Shown in pieces: positions 26,800 through 36,376 of a stretch of 64,000 nt of DNA. The DNA lies in NCBI RefSeq assembly GCF_013283645.1, contig NZ_JABEKV010000002.1, positions 1,247,798 to 1,311,797 on the forward strand, read 5' to 3'. Below the pieces are notes generated by a model that was not told where the DNA came from, did not search any database, and saw only the letters and a program-made list of their open reading frames with translations. Numbering within the stretch: position 1 is the first letter of the stretch; the number at the start of each line of letters is the position of its first letter. Position numbers and translations under genes: made by a program. The stretch comes from Sinorhizobium psoraleae (GTDB lineage: Bacteria > Pseudomonadota > Alphaproteobacteria > Rhizobiales > Rhizobiaceae).

Positions 26800-28539
26800 T
26801 CAATTTCCGGTTTCGGCCGCTCCGTCGTCCCTGCCGCCGCGCGGAATCCGGATGGTCCACTCGATGCCGTCGGGGTGCATGGTCCTTTCGAGTTCGGCTC
26901 CGAGCGCCATGCCGAGCATGCGCTCGAGCACGACCGTTCCGAAGCCCGTTCGCGCCGGCGCCTGCCCGGGTGCTCGCTTGGGCGGCGCGGCGATATCCGC
27001 CCCCTCCTCGCGCCAGCGAATGGCGATCATTCCATCCGACACCGACCAATCGAGCCTGATGACACCGGTCGCGTTGGCCAGTGCGCCGTGTTTGGTCGCG
27101 TTGGTCGCAAGTTCATGCAGCGCCATGCCGAGCATCTGCGCCACCTGTGTTTCCAACCGCAAGGCGGGACCGCTGAGGACGATGCGTTGCGGATCGTCGG
27201 GTGCAAACGGCTGCAGCTGGTTCTGCGCCAGTTCACGGAGATCCACGCCGAGGGCGGCGTTTGCGACCATCAGGTCGGTCGATCGGGCAAGGCCCGCTAT
27301 ACGTTTTCGAAATGCCTCGGCGAATTCCGATGCGTTCTCGGTGGAAGAGGCGGACTGGTTCAACATCGACTGAATGACGGTGAGCTGATTCTTCGAGCGG
27401 TGCGCGACCTCTCTCATCAGAAAACGGATTTCCCCTTCGGCCTTGCTGCGGGCCGCCGCCGCCCTGGCGAGGGCGCTCGATACGTCTTCGACCTCGGTGA
27501 TCAGGTATCGACGTGGTTTGATCGGCTCGCCGGCACCGAGACGTCGTGCGTCCATGGCAAGCAGCTTCACCCCTTGCGAGAGCAGGCGGGCGACGGTCAA
27601 CGATCCCGCCACGGCGATGCTCGCGAAGATGATGCCGCCAAGCGACAGCCACAAGAACGACCACAGTATCGGCGCGTCGACGACCGCTCGCGGCGCCCAG
27701 GCGGCGATGCGCCAGCCGGTCACCACGGAGAATTCCGTCGCGACGCGATAGTCCGTGCCGTTTTCGCTGATATTGGCGACGCCGATGCTGATCGCCGGCA
27801 GCTTGTCCAGGAAGAACACTTCGCCCGATTTGACGGCGGCATCCGAAGAAACGATCACCTTGCCTTCGCCGTCCACCAATGCGGCATTCCAGCCGGGCGA
27901 CAGCGTGTTGCGATTGACGGCCTTGGCCATGCCCGCGGCATTCTGCGTCAAGCCCAGCAGATAGCTCTCCCCTGTCGGTAAGCTCACCGGAAGATAGACG
28001 TTGAAGACCCATCGCCCGTCGGTATTGTCGAAGAACACGCCCGAGACGAGCGGACCCTTGTTCTTGAAGGCAAGTTCGATCGACTCCGGATCCGATGCCC
28101 GTCCAAGCGGTGCGCCAAAGGGAAGGCGGGTATTCAGTCTCTGATGGTGATTCCTGTCTATGACGACCAGATCGGAATCGCTGTCGGCCAAGGCGACCGA
28201 AGCCTGATCGTAGAAGACACGCATGTCGCGAAGCTCGATCGCACTCGATGCCGACAGCACCTTGAGCGTCGTCAGCATGCCCTCGATCTCGCGCTCGACG
28301 ATGCGCGTCACTGAGCCCGTCGAGGCTTTCAGGAGCGATGTCACGACCTGCTCCTGCGCATCCACGCTGCGCTTCAAGATGACGAAAGCGAAGATGAAGG
28401 AAGGCACGATCGCGATCAGCAGCAGCGAGATGAGGTAAAAGCTGAACGGCCGGCGCAGACGGTCCCGAACGAACGCCGCCGCAGCCTGCAGGCCGCCGCG
28501 CGAAGCTTCTCCCTGGTCTTTCCCTGACACCTCAGTCAC
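26800..28539 (-). CDS. HWE-family membrane sensor histidine kinase
   Basis: A 579-residue kinase with TM1 near residues 34-54 (YLISLLLIAIVPSFIFAFVI) and a periplasmic dCache-like sensor to about 280. TM2 follows (LWLSLGGIIFASIAVAGSL), then a HAMP region. The H-box reads EVAHRSKNQLTVIQSMLNQS, the N-box ALHELATNATKHGAL and the family WxE text is IRWREEGAD, with a truncated ATP lid, all typical of the HWE class. No response regulator is adjacent, so the partner is unknown. It lies between rpsO and truB, where rhizobia I know have none, and is flanked by direct copies of the family A repeat. Confidence 0.88.
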   Translation of the reverse strand: MTEVSGKDQGEASRGGLQAAAAFVRDRLRRPFSFYLISLLLIAIVPSFIFAFVILKRSVDAQEQVVTSLLKASTGSVTRIVEREIEGMLTTLKVLSASSAIELRDMRVFYDQASVALADSDSDLVVIDRNHHQRLNTRLPFGAPLGRASDPESIELAFKNKGPLVSGVFFDNTDGRWVFNVYLPVSLPTGESYLLGLTQNAAGMAKAVNRNTLSPGWNAALVDGEGKVIVSSDAAVKSGEVFFLDKLPAISIGVANISENGTDYRVATEFSVVTGWRIAAWAPRAVVDAPILWSFLWLSLGGIIFASIAVAGSLTVARLLSQGVKLLAMDARRLGAGEPIKPRRYLITEVEDVSSALARAAAARSKAEGEIRFLMREVAHRSKNQLTVIQSMLNQSASSTENASEFAEAFRKRIAGLARSTDLMVANAALGVDLRELAQNQLQPFAPDDPQRIVLSGPALRLETQVAQMLGMALHELATNATKHGALANATGVIRLDWSVSDGMIAIRWREEGADIAAPPKRAPGQAPARTGFGTVVLERMLGMALGAELERTMHPDGIEWTIRIPRGGRDDGAAETGN

Positions 28540-28762
28540 CCGGGCCGCCTCTCACCGTCTGTTGTCGTGCCCCGGTGACCATGACAAGGGTCCCGTGCAC
28601 TCCACGCGTCGGCCATACAACCGCTACGGGTTGACGCGAATGGCGTAATCGCGATCTCGGATTGGCCTCGACTGCCACGAATGGCCATATCCGCAGCTTG
28701 CGCCGAACAGATCGAATCGTCACCAGCCGATCATGCGTCAGCGTTCCGCCAAACGCAAACCG

Positions 28763-28829
28763 TCTACAGCGGCGCGCGTCTTTTCAGACGCGCAAAGGAC
28801 GCTGTAACATTTGGAATTGTTGCATGTTC
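28763..28829. repeat. RIME-like repeat, family A (upstream of HWE kinase)
   Basis: A forward half-copy with a clean hairpin GCGCGTCTTTTCAGACGCGC followed by AAAGGACGCTGTAACATTTG and GAATTGTTGCATG. It overlaps the end of truB by about two bases; 28540-28762 contains only kinase upstream sequence. Confidence 0.8.
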
Positions 28830-29763
28830 AAGACGTGGCAAATACCCGCTTCGGTCGGAATTCGCCTTCGGCGACCTCGCCGATCGCCACGAGCTTGCCC
28901 CGCGCCGTCGCATAGGCCTCGGGAGTGGGCAGAGGTGCCTCGCGGCCGCGCAGGATGATCGGATTGCCCATCTTTAGGCGATGGGCCTGGTCATCGCTGA
29001 CGGCAATGTGCGGCAATCCGGAAAGAGCTTGACCCGTCTCGATCAAGAAATCGTCCAGCGCCGCGAGCCGCTCGGCCTCGTCCTCGACCTTCTCCAGCGC
29101 AACGAGATCGGCAAGCGCCACCATGTCGTCCTCGCCGAAGGGGGCCACGAAAGTGCGGCGCAGCGAGGCGATATGACCGAAACAGCCGAGGTCGCGGCCC
29201 ATATCGCGGGCAAGCGATCGGACATAGGTTCCCTTGCCGCATTCGATCTCGAAGTGCGCGAGATGCGGCGTGCATCCGATCAGCGAAAGCCGGAAGACCT
29301 CCACCTCGCGGGCCGGAATTTCGACCGCCTCCCCGTCGCGGGCGAGATCGTAGGCGCGTTCGCCGTCAATCTTGATCGCGGAGAATTGCGGCGGCACCTG
29401 GCTGATCACGCCGGTATATTTCGGCAGCAGCGCGCGGATCGCCTCTTCCGTCGGCCGTTCAGCAGACGAACGGGCGACTTCGCCCTCGAGATCGTCGGTT
29501 GTCCGCTCCTCGCCCCAGGCGACGGTGAACTCGTAGATCTTCCGGCCATCCATCACGTAGGGGACGGTTTTCGTCGCGTCGCCAAGCGCGATCGGCAGCA
29601 TGCCGGAGGCCAGCGGATCAAGCGTGCCGGCATGGCCCGCCTTTTGCGCCTTGAACAGCCACTTGATCTTCGAAACGGCCTCGGTGGAACCAAAATCGAG
29701 CGGCTTGTCGAGAATAAGCCAGCCCGAGACCGGGCGCCCCTTCGGTTTGCGTGGTTTGGACAT
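28828..29763 (-). CDS. truB: tRNA pseudouridine-55 synthase
   Basis: TruB makes pseudouridine 55 in the T-loop of tRNAs. The 311-residue protein has [18 protein letters not shown], the catalytic Asp in [20 protein letters not shown] and the TruB-type [12 protein letters not shown] and [12 protein letters not shown] segments. Start ATG 29763 lies 11 bases after the rbfA stop, so the two are co-transcribed. The stop region touches a RIME-like repeat. Confidence 0.96.
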   Translation of the reverse strand: MSKPRKPKGRPVSGWLILDKPLDFGSTEAVSKIKWLFKAQKAGHAGTLDPLASGMLPIALGDATKTVPYVMDGRKIYEFTVAWGEERTTDDLEGEVARSSAERPTEEAIRALLPKYTGVISQVPPQFSAIKIDGERAYDLARDGEAVEIPAREVEVFRLSLIGCTPHLAHFEIECGKGTYVRSLARDMGRDLGCFGHIASLRRTFVAPFGEDDMVALADLVALEKVEDEAERLAALDDFLIETGQALSGLPHIAVSDDQAHRLKMGNPIILRGREAPLPTPEAYATARGKLVAIGEVAEGEFRPKRVFATS

Positions 29764-29774
29764 CGTTGCCTGTT

Positions 29775-30185
29775 CTATTCTTCGTCGTCGGCATCGGGAT
29801 CGAGATCGCGGCTCACCTCGGGCGAGCGCAGCAGCGCATCGATCTTCTGATAGTTGTCGAAGCTCGTGTCGTCCCTGAAACGGACGTCCGGCATGTATTT
29901 CATCTGACGGAGCTGCGGTCCGAGCCGTCCGCGAATGAACTTCGCGTTGCGGTTCAATGCCTCGATCACCGCGCCATGATCGGTCATGCCGAGCGGAGTG
30001 ACATAGGCGGTAGCGATCTTCAGATCCGGCGACATGCGAACCTCGGAAATGGAAATCACCGTCTTTTCGATCAACGGATCGCGCACCTCGCCACGCTGCA
30101 GGACCTGCGTGATCGCGGCGCGCACCTGTTCCCCGACGCGCAGCATGCGCTGGGAAGGAGCGGAGGATGTGGATTTAGTCATCAT
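29775..30185 (-). CDS. rbfA: Ribosome-binding factor A
   Basis: RbfA assists late 16S rRNA maturation and cold adaptation. The 136-residue protein has the KH-like fold text [41 protein letters not shown] and [17 protein letters not shown]. Two consecutive ATG codons start it; the first is spaced five bases from GAGG. It is in the infB-rbfA-truB order found widely, but a repeat lies between infB and rbfA. Confidence 0.96.
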   Translation of the reverse strand: MMTKSTSSAPSQRMLRVGEQVRAAITQVLQRGEVRDPLIEKTVISISEVRMSPDLKIATAYVTPLGMTDHGAVIEALNRNAKFIRGRLGPQLRQMKYMPDVRFRDDTSFDNYQKIDALLRSPEVSRDLDPDADDEE

Positions 30186-30194
30186 GCTTACCTC

Positions 30195-30304
30195 GGATCA
30201 CGTCGTGATCTTGGATTGAATTAGCTCAAAATCACAAACGGGATCGATATCTAATCAAACGCGGGATGCGGGCGGAGACCGCCCGCGCTTCTCGTCCCGC
30301 TCCA
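30195..30304. repeat. Dispersed repeat, family B
   Basis: GGATCACG..GTGATC, AGCTCAAAATCACAAACG and then ACGCGGGATGCGGGCGGA with a distal TCGTCCCGCTCCA. The same modules in the same order occur at 44022-44134. It occupies the infB-rbfA intergenic space, within an operon. Confidence 0.7.
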
Positions 30305-30360
30305 AAAAGCGCGAGCGCCGAAGCTCAGTCGGCGCTCGCACGATCTCAACCGGACGGATA

Positions 30361-33021
30361 TCAGAGTGTGCGCGTCACATGTTCGACGCGGAAGCACTCG
30401 ATCGTATCGCCGGCGCGGATGTCTTCGTAGTTCTCGAAGGCCATGCCGCATTCCTGGCCGGCCTGAACTTCCGAAACTTCGTCCTTGAAGCGCTTGAGCG
30501 TCTTGAGCTTGCCTTCGTGGATGACGACGTTGTCGCGCACCAGGCGGACGCCCACGCCACGCTCGACCTTGCCCTCGGTGACACGGCAACCCGCGACCTT
30601 GCCGACCTTGGTGATGTTGAACACCTCCAGGATCTCGGCATTGCCGAGGAAGGTTTCGCGCCGTTCGGGCGACAGCAGACCGGACATCGCCGCCTTCACG
30701 TCATCCACCAGATCGTAGATGATGTTGTAGTAGCGGATTTCGATGCCGGCGCGTTCGGCCGCATCGCGCGCCTGCTTGTTGGCGCGGACGTTGAAGCCGA
30801 TGATCGCGGCGTTCGAGGCTTCGGCAAGCGAGATATCCGACTCGGTGATACCGCCCGCGCCCGAATGCACGATGCGCGCGCGCACCTCGTCGGTCCCGAG
30901 CTTCTCCAGAGCGCCGGCAATCGCTTCGATCGAGCCCTGCACGTCGCCCTTGATGACCAGCGGGAACTCCTTCATGCCGGAGGTTTGGAGCTGGGTCATC
31001 ATCTGCTCGAGCGAACCGCGCGAGCCAGACTGGCGCGCAACCATCTTTTCACGCGCAAGCCGCTGGCGATATTCGGAAATCTCGCGCGCACGGCTTTCGT
31101 TCTCGACGACCGCGAACTTGTCGCCGGCGGCCGGCGTACCGGACAGACCGAGGACTTCAACCGGCGTCGACGGGCCGGCGGACTTCACATGCTCGCCCTT
31201 GTCGTTGACGAGAGCGCGCACGCGACCCCACTGGTCGCCGGCGACGATGATCTGGCCGGGGGCAAGCGTACCCTTCTGGACGAGAACGGTGGCGACCGCA
31301 CCGCGGCCGCGATCGAGCTCGGCTTCCACCACCGTTCCTTCGGCCGTCCGGTTCGGATTGGCCTTGAGGTCGAGGATTTCGGCCTGCAGCAGGATCGCCT
31401 CGAGCAGCTTGTCGAGGTTGGTATGGTTCTTCGCCGAGACTTCGACGTCGAGAACTTCACCGCCCATCGATTCAACGAAGACTTCGTGCTGCAGCAACTC
31501 GGTGCGAACCTTCTGCGGGTTCGCCGTCGGCTTGTCGATCTTGTTGATCGCCACGATGATCGGCACGTTGGCCGCCTTGGCGTGGTTGATCGACTCGATC
31601 GTCTGCGGCATCACGCTGTCATCGGCCGCCACCACGAGGACGGCAATGTCCGTCGCCTGGGCACCGCGAGCACGCATGGCCGTGAAGGCGGCGTGGCCGG
31701 GAGTGTCGATGAAGGTGATCTTCTGACCGTTCTGCTCGACCTGATAGGCGCCGATGTGCTGGGTGATCCCACCCGCTTCGCCGGCAACCACATTGGCGTG
31801 GCGGATCGCATCGAGCAGCGACGTCTTGCCGTGGTCGACGTGACCCATGATCGTGACGATCGGCGGACGTGAATCCATGTTCTCTTCGGTGTCGGAGATG
31901 TTGAAAATGCCTTCCTCGACGTCGGATTCGGAAACGCGCTTGACCGTGTGCCCGAATTCGCCGGCGATGAGCTCGGCGAGATCGGCATCGATCAGGTCGC
32001 CCGGCTTCATCATCTGGCCTTCCTTCATCAGGAACTTGATGACGTCGACGGCGCGTTCGGACATGCGCTGCGACAGCTCCTGAATGGTGATCGTTTCCGG
32101 CAGAACGACTTCGCGCGAGATCTTCTCGCGGGTCTCCTGCATCTGGCTCCGCTTGAACTTTTCCTGCCGGCGACGCATCGCCGAGAGCGAACGTCCGCGC
32201 TGACCGCCGTCTTCGTCGACGGCAGCCGTCAATGTCAGCTTGCCCTGGCGACGGCCGTCATCGCCCTTGGGACGCGTGACCGGCTTTGCGGGTTCCGGAC
32301 GCACGACCTTGCCTCGCACGGGACCGGCGCCGCGTGCACCGCGCTCCTCCACCTCCTCGTCACCCGCGCGACGGCCGCGAGGCGCGGCTGCGGCGGGCGC
32401 CGACGGCGCTGCGGGAGCCGGACGCGGTGGTTGCGGGCGATTGTCAGGACGGCGTTCCGCAGTGACGGTCGGTGCGGCAGCGGCCGGCTGCGCTTCCTCG
32501 ACCTTTTCAGCGGCAACTGCCGGACGTGCGGCCTCTTCGGCGGCGCGGCGAGCAGCCTCTTCCCGCTCGCGGGCAGCACGCTCTTCTTCCTCGCGCCGAC
32601 GGCGGGCTTCCTCTTCAGCGCGGCGCTTGGCTTCCTCGGCATCGCGAACCTGGGCTTCCGCCAAGGCGCGACGGCGGGCTTCCATCTCACCTGCGGAAAG
32701 ATCGTTCAGCACAACGCCGACGCGCGGGCGGTTCTGCTCCTGGCGCGGCTGATGCGGTTGCGGCTGCGGCGCCGGGCGGCCGGACGGCTGCGGCGGCATC
32801 GGGCGCTGTTCCGGCGCACGCGCTGCAGGCGTGACGGGCGTAATGGGCCGTTCGTCTTCCGGACGGGAATGACGCCGCTTCTTGGTTTCAACCACTACCG
32901 CCTTGGTGCGGCCGCGGCCCATATCCTGACGCACTGTCCCCTGCTGAACCCCGGAGGGCTTCAGGGTCAGCGTCTTCTTGCCCGCTACGCTGATTGTCTT
33001 GTCGTCTTTGTTGTCGGTCAT
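30361..33021 (-). CDS. infB: Translation initiation factor IF-2
   Basis: IF-2 brings fMet-tRNA to the 30S subunit and promotes subunit joining. The 886-residue protein has a long charged Ala/Arg/Glu/Pro-rich N-terminal region (about 1-300, with [20 protein letters not shown]) and an IF2_N domain. The G domain follows ([30 protein letters not shown]), then domains II-IV ending [14 protein letters not shown]. It is in the nusA-ylxR-infB-rbfA cluster, all minus strand. Confidence 0.98.
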   Translation of the reverse strand: MTDNKDDKTISVAGKKTLTLKPSGVQQGTVRQDMGRGRTKAVVVETKKRRHSRPEDERPITPVTPAARAPEQRPMPPQPSGRPAPQPQPHQPRQEQNRPRVGVVLNDLSAGEMEARRRALAEAQVRDAEEAKRRAEEEARRRREEEERAAREREEAARRAAEEAARPAVAAEKVEEAQPAAAAPTVTAERRPDNRPQPPRPAPAAPSAPAAAAPRGRRAGDEEVEERGARGAGPVRGKVVRPEPAKPVTRPKGDDGRRQGKLTLTAAVDEDGGQRGRSLSAMRRRQEKFKRSQMQETREKISREVVLPETITIQELSQRMSERAVDVIKFLMKEGQMMKPGDLIDADLAELIAGEFGHTVKRVSESDVEEGIFNISDTEENMDSRPPIVTIMGHVDHGKTSLLDAIRHANVVAGEAGGITQHIGAYQVEQNGQKITFIDTPGHAAFTAMRARGAQATDIAVLVVAADDSVMPQTIESINHAKAANVPIIVAINKIDKPTANPQKVRTELLQHEVFVESMGGEVLDVEVSAKNHTNLDKLLEAILLQAEILDLKANPNRTAEGTVVEAELDRGRGAVATVLVQKGTLAPGQIIVAGDQWGRVRALVNDKGEHVKSAGPSTPVEVLGLSGTPAAGDKFAVVENESRAREISEYRQRLAREKMVARQSGSRGSLEQMMTQLQTSGMKEFPLVIKGDVQGSIEAIAGALEKLGTDEVRARIVHSGAGGITESDISLAEASNAAIIGFNVRANKQARDAAERAGIEIRYYNIIYDLVDDVKAAMSGLLSPERRETFLGNAEILEVFNITKVGKVAGCRVTEGKVERGVGVRLVRDNVVIHEGKLKTLKRFKDEVSEVQAGQECGMAFENYEDIRAGDTIECFRVEHVTRTL

Positions 33022-33126
33022 TCCGTTCCGTTCCTAGCGATCAGGGCCGGATACGAAACACCTGACCCTGTCTTCCAAATTGTCTCAAACAATGCTCGCG
33101 ATGCCGGCCTTTGCCGGTGACGCGTG

Positions 33127-33819
33127 TCATTGCTGTGGCTTGCCAGCGCCGCCTTCGGCCCGGACCGGGACAGATCCTCGGTACTTTTCGAGCATGATTG
33201 CGCGCTTCACTACACCCTCACCCGCCTGCCCTGCAAGCGCTGCGGCATGGATAAAAGCATTACTTCCCAAAAGCCCGTCCATTTCTGCCCCCGTGAAGGG
33301 GCGGAACGCGGCTATTTCCTTTCCGTCTTCGGCGACGAAACTCATCGCCTTGCGGGCTTGATCGATCTTGCGCACCCCGTCGGCGGCGGCATCGATGGCA
33401 TGGAAGACAGCGAGCGCCGCGAGACCCCGCACCGCCTGTTCCGTCTTCGTCGCCCCGGAGATGAACTGGCCCGCCTTGCGCGCCATGTTCATCATTCCGG
33501 CAAGCTGCTCGGCGAGCAGCCTGTCGATATCGTCCGCCAGCGCGGCGTCCGCCTTGACGTCGGCCTTGAGAGCACGGGCGAAGAGCTTCTTCGCCACCGC
33601 CTTCTCGACAAGCGCCCGTTCCGCCTTGATCCAGCATCCGCGCCCGGGAAGCTGTCGCTTCAGGTCCGGCACGACGCGCTCGTCGGGACCGGCAACGAAG
33701 CGGATCAACTCGTCAGGCGACCCGCTCTCGCGGCTGACGATGCAGGTCCGGCTGCTGCCGCTCCGATCCTTCGGACCCTTGTCCGAAGGCAGGGTGTCAG
33801 CATCGGTTTCCGCAATCAT
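33127..33819 (-). CDS. YlxR/DUF448 RNA-binding protein
   Basis: A 230-residue protein. Residues about 20-95 form a YlxR domain (RTCIVSRESGSPDELIRFV, LPGRGCWIKAERALVEKAV). The rest resembles the L7Ae-like part seen in alphaproteobacterial versions (MMNMARKAGQFISGATKTE). It probably binds RNA; YlxR is linked to the nusA-infB operon in many bacteria. The start at ATG 33819 lies five bases after the nusA stop. The open frame extends upstream into nusA in another frame and is not used. Confidence 0.88.
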   Translation of the reverse strand: MIAETDADTLPSDKGPKDRSGSSRTCIVSRESGSPDELIRFVAGPDERVVPDLKRQLPGRGCWIKAERALVEKAVAKKLFARALKADVKADAALADDIDRLLAEQLAGMMNMARKAGQFISGATKTEQAVRGLAALAVFHAIDAAADGVRKIDQARKAMSFVAEDGKEIAAFRPFTGAEMDGLLGSNAFIHAAALAGQAGEGVVKRAIMLEKYRGSVPVRAEGGAGKPQQ

Positions 33820-33824
33820 CGTGA

Positions 33825-35435
33825 TCAGGCGTCCTGCTCGGCGCCTTCGGCGACCTCGATCGGCTCTTCCGCCTCGCTCGCCAGATCCTCTTCGGTGATC
33901 CAGCCAGCTGCCAGACGCGCCTGGACGATCATCGCCTCGGCCTCTTCGCGGGTTACCTCGAACTTCGAGAAGATGCCCTCGAAGCGCTTGGTCTCGCCGT
34001 CCTTGCGCTCGGTCCAGCCGACGAGGTCGTCGGCGGCGCAACCGGCGAAGTCCTCGACGGTCTTGATGCCCTCTTCGCCGAGCGCAACCAGCATCTGGCT
34101 GGTCAGCCCGTTGATCGTGCGCAGTTCATCGGCGACGCCGAGTTCCTTGCGCTTCGCGTCCATCTCCGCCTCGATCTTGTCCAGGTACTCGCGGGCGCGG
34201 GTCTGGATCTCCGTCGCTGTCTCATCGTCGAAGCCATCGATCGATGAGATTTCGTCGAGCTCTACATAGGCGAGTTCGTCGACCTGGGCAAAACCTTCGG
34301 AGGCGAGCACCTGGCCGACCATCTCGTCGACGTCAAGCGCTTCCATGAAGAGCTGGGTCCGCTCGTTGAATTCCTTCTGACGGCGCTCGCTTTCCTCCTG
34401 CTCGGTGAGGATATCGATATCCCAGCCGGTCAGTTGGGAGGCGAGGCGGACGTTCTGGCCGCGGCGGCCGATGGCAAGCGAAAGCTGCTCGTCCGGAACC
34501 ACGACTTCGATGCGCTCGGCATCCTCGTCGAGAACCACCTTGGCGACTTCCGCCGGCTGCAGCGCGTTGACGATGAACGAGGCCGGATCCTGCGACCACG
34601 GAATGATGTCGATCTTCTCGCCCTGAAGCTCGCCGACGACGGCCTGAACGCGGGAGCCACGCATACCGACGCAGGCGCCGACCGGATCGATCGACGAGTC
34701 GTTGGAGACAACGGCGATCTTGGCGCGCGAGCCGGGATCGCGAGCAACCGACTTGATCTGGATGATGCCGTCGTAGATTTCCGGCACTTCCATGGTGAAG
34801 AGCTTGACCATGAACTGCGGATGCGTGCGCGACAGGAAAATCTGCGGGCCCCGCTGTTCGCGGCGGACATCGTAGACGAACGCGCGGACGCGGTCGCCGT
34901 AGCGCATGTTTTCGCGCGGGATCATCTCGTCGCGGCGGATGATGCCTTCGCCACGGCCGAGATCGACGATGACGTTGCCGTATTCGACGCGCTTCACCGT
35001 GCCGTTGACGATCTCGCCGACGCGGTCCTTGAACTCCTCGTACTGGCGGTCACGCTCGGCTTCGCGAACCTTCTGCACGATCACCTGCTTGGCCGACTGC
35101 GCGGCGATGCGGCCGAAATCCATCGGAGGCAGCGGATCCGCTATGAAATCGCCGATCTTGGCGTCGGGATTGCGATCACGCGCAAGCTCCAGCGGGATCT
35201 GCGTCGAATAGTCGTCAGCCTTCTCGACCACTTCCAGAAGGCGCTGCAGACGGATTTCGCCGGTCTTCGAATTGATGTCCGCGCGAATGTTCGATTCCGA
35301 GCCATAACGCGAACGAGCCGCCTTCTGGATCGCATCCGCCATCGCGGCCAGAACGATCTCGCGGTCGATCACCTTTTCGCGTGCCACAGCATCTGCGATC
35401 TGCAGAAGTTCGAGCCGGTTAGCACTGACTGCCAT
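33825..35435 (-). CDS. nusA: Transcription termination/antitermination factor NusA
   Basis: NusA binds RNA polymerase and modulates pausing, termination and antitermination. The 536-residue protein has the N-terminal domain ([20 protein letters not shown]), S1 ([20 protein letters not shown]), KH1/KH2 ([19 protein letters not shown] and [19 protein letters not shown]). Two helix-hairpin-helix-like acidic repeats follow at the C-terminus, which ends EGAEQDA. It follows rimP by 45 bases. Confidence 0.98.
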   Translation of the reverse strand: MAVSANRLELLQIADAVAREKVIDREIVLAAMADAIQKAARSRYGSESNIRADINSKTGEIRLQRLLEVVEKADDYSTQIPLELARDRNPDAKIGDFIADPLPPMDFGRIAAQSAKQVIVQKVREAERDRQYEEFKDRVGEIVNGTVKRVEYGNVIVDLGRGEGIIRRDEMIPRENMRYGDRVRAFVYDVRREQRGPQIFLSRTHPQFMVKLFTMEVPEIYDGIIQIKSVARDPGSRAKIAVVSNDSSIDPVGACVGMRGSRVQAVVGELQGEKIDIIPWSQDPASFIVNALQPAEVAKVVLDEDAERIEVVVPDEQLSLAIGRRGQNVRLASQLTGWDIDILTEQEESERRQKEFNERTQLFMEALDVDEMVGQVLASEGFAQVDELAYVELDEISSIDGFDDETATEIQTRAREYLDKIEAEMDAKRKELGVADELRTINGLTSQMLVALGEEGIKTVEDFAGCAADDLVGWTERKDGETKRFEGIFSKFEVTREEAEAMIVQARLAAGWITEEDLASEAEEPIEVAEGAEQDA

Positions 35436-35480
35436 GTCTTGTCTCCGTCTGGTTGCAGGGGCCTTGAAGCGCGCCCTGCC

Positions 35481-36098
35481 TTATTCGATAGGTGAATCTT
35501 CGTCTTCGAAATTCTCGTTGGCGGCGCGCGCCGCCTTCGCCTTCTTGTCGGCCGTCAGCGCATCGCGGATCAGGTCGTCAGTCAGGATCAGGCGCGCATC
35601 CGAAAGCGCCGTGAACGGGATTGCGACAACCGCCTCCTCGCCATAGGCGGGCTGGTCCCGCTCAAGACGGAAGCCGTCCTCGTCCACCGACACGATCTTG
35701 CCGCGAAACCGCTTGCGACCGTCGACCATCACCGAAGTCTCACATTTCATCAGGTGGCCCTGCCAGCGGAAGAAATCGGACTTGCGCACCATCGGGCGGT
35801 CGATGCCCGGCGACGACACTTCCAGATGATACGCCTTGTCGATCGGATCTTCCACATCGAGAACAGGCGAAATGGCCTTGGAAACCTCTTCGCAATCCTC
35901 GACGGTCATGGTGCCGTCGTTGCGCTCCGTCATGATCTGCAGCGTCAAACCGTTCTGGCCGGACATGCGGACGCGCACGAGGCGGAAGCCCATCTGCACG
36001 AGCACGGGCTCGATGATGTCTGCAACACGCTGATCGAGACCGGTTTCGGTGATCAACCGCGGTTCATTTGCGTTTTCAGCCGTTGTCTTATCGGACAA
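35481..36098 (-). CDS. rimP: Ribosome maturation factor RimP
   Basis: RimP is needed for maturation of the 30S subunit. The 205-residue protein contains [42 protein letters not shown] and [16 protein letters not shown]. The apparent start codon is TTG (36098), with AGGAG eight bases upstream and no better codon in frame. It opens the rimP-nusA-ylxR-infB operon. Upstream is a promoter and a terminator-like hairpin that could attenuate the operon. Confidence 0.95.
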   Translation of the reverse strand: MSDKTTAENANEPRLITETGLDQRVADIIEPVLVQMGFRLVRVRMSGQNGLTLQIMTERNDGTMTVEDCEEVSKAISPVLDVEDPIDKAYHLEVSSPGIDRPMVRKSDFFRWQGHLMKCETSVMVDGRKRFRGKIVSVDEDGFRLERDQPAYGEEAVVAIPFTALSDARLILTDDLIRDALTADKKAKAARAANENFEDEDSPIE

Positions 36099-36125
36099 AC
36101 GATCGTCTCCTCATCGGACCGGCGA

Positions 36126-36158
36126 ATAAAAAAGAGCGGGTCCTGTCGGGCCCACTCT
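36126..36158 (-). promoter_or_regulatory. Terminator-like attenuator in the rimP leader
   Basis: On the minus strand the stem AGAGTGGG (36151-36158) pairs with CCCGCTCT (36133-36140) around a ten-base loop and is followed by a run of six U residues. It lies about 30 bases upstream of the rimP start codon. No minus-strand gene lies upstream of it, so it is best read as a leader terminator. Whether it is regulated by RNA structure or a ligand is unknown. Confidence 0.6.
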
Positions 36159-36186
36159 TCATCTAACCGATCAAGAATTTGAGGCT

Positions 36187-36215
36187 CATATACGCTTCAT
36201 CGCCGCAAATTGCAA
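36187..36215 (-). promoter_or_regulatory. Sigma70-like promoter of the rimP operon
   Basis: On the minus strand TTGCAA (36210-36215) and TATATG (36187-36192) are separated by exactly 17 bases. Transcription would begin near 36180, giving a leader of about 80 bases that contains the hairpin at 36126-36158. Confidence 0.65.
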
Positions 36216-36376
36216 GGCTTGTGGCCGCGGCCCGGGGACGGCGGCCGAGAGCGGGGTCGCTTTCCGGTCCGATTGTAAATTTCAGCGGCTGGCACGCCAC
36301 ATTTCGCAGTCTATAAGGAAGCATCCGCTTCGCTACGCTTTGGTCAAACGAAAGAGAAGACGAGGTGACGAACCGC

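Noticed and set aside
30379-31872. Plus-strand open frame opposite infB
   Set aside because: Shadow of IF-2; no start signal or domain.
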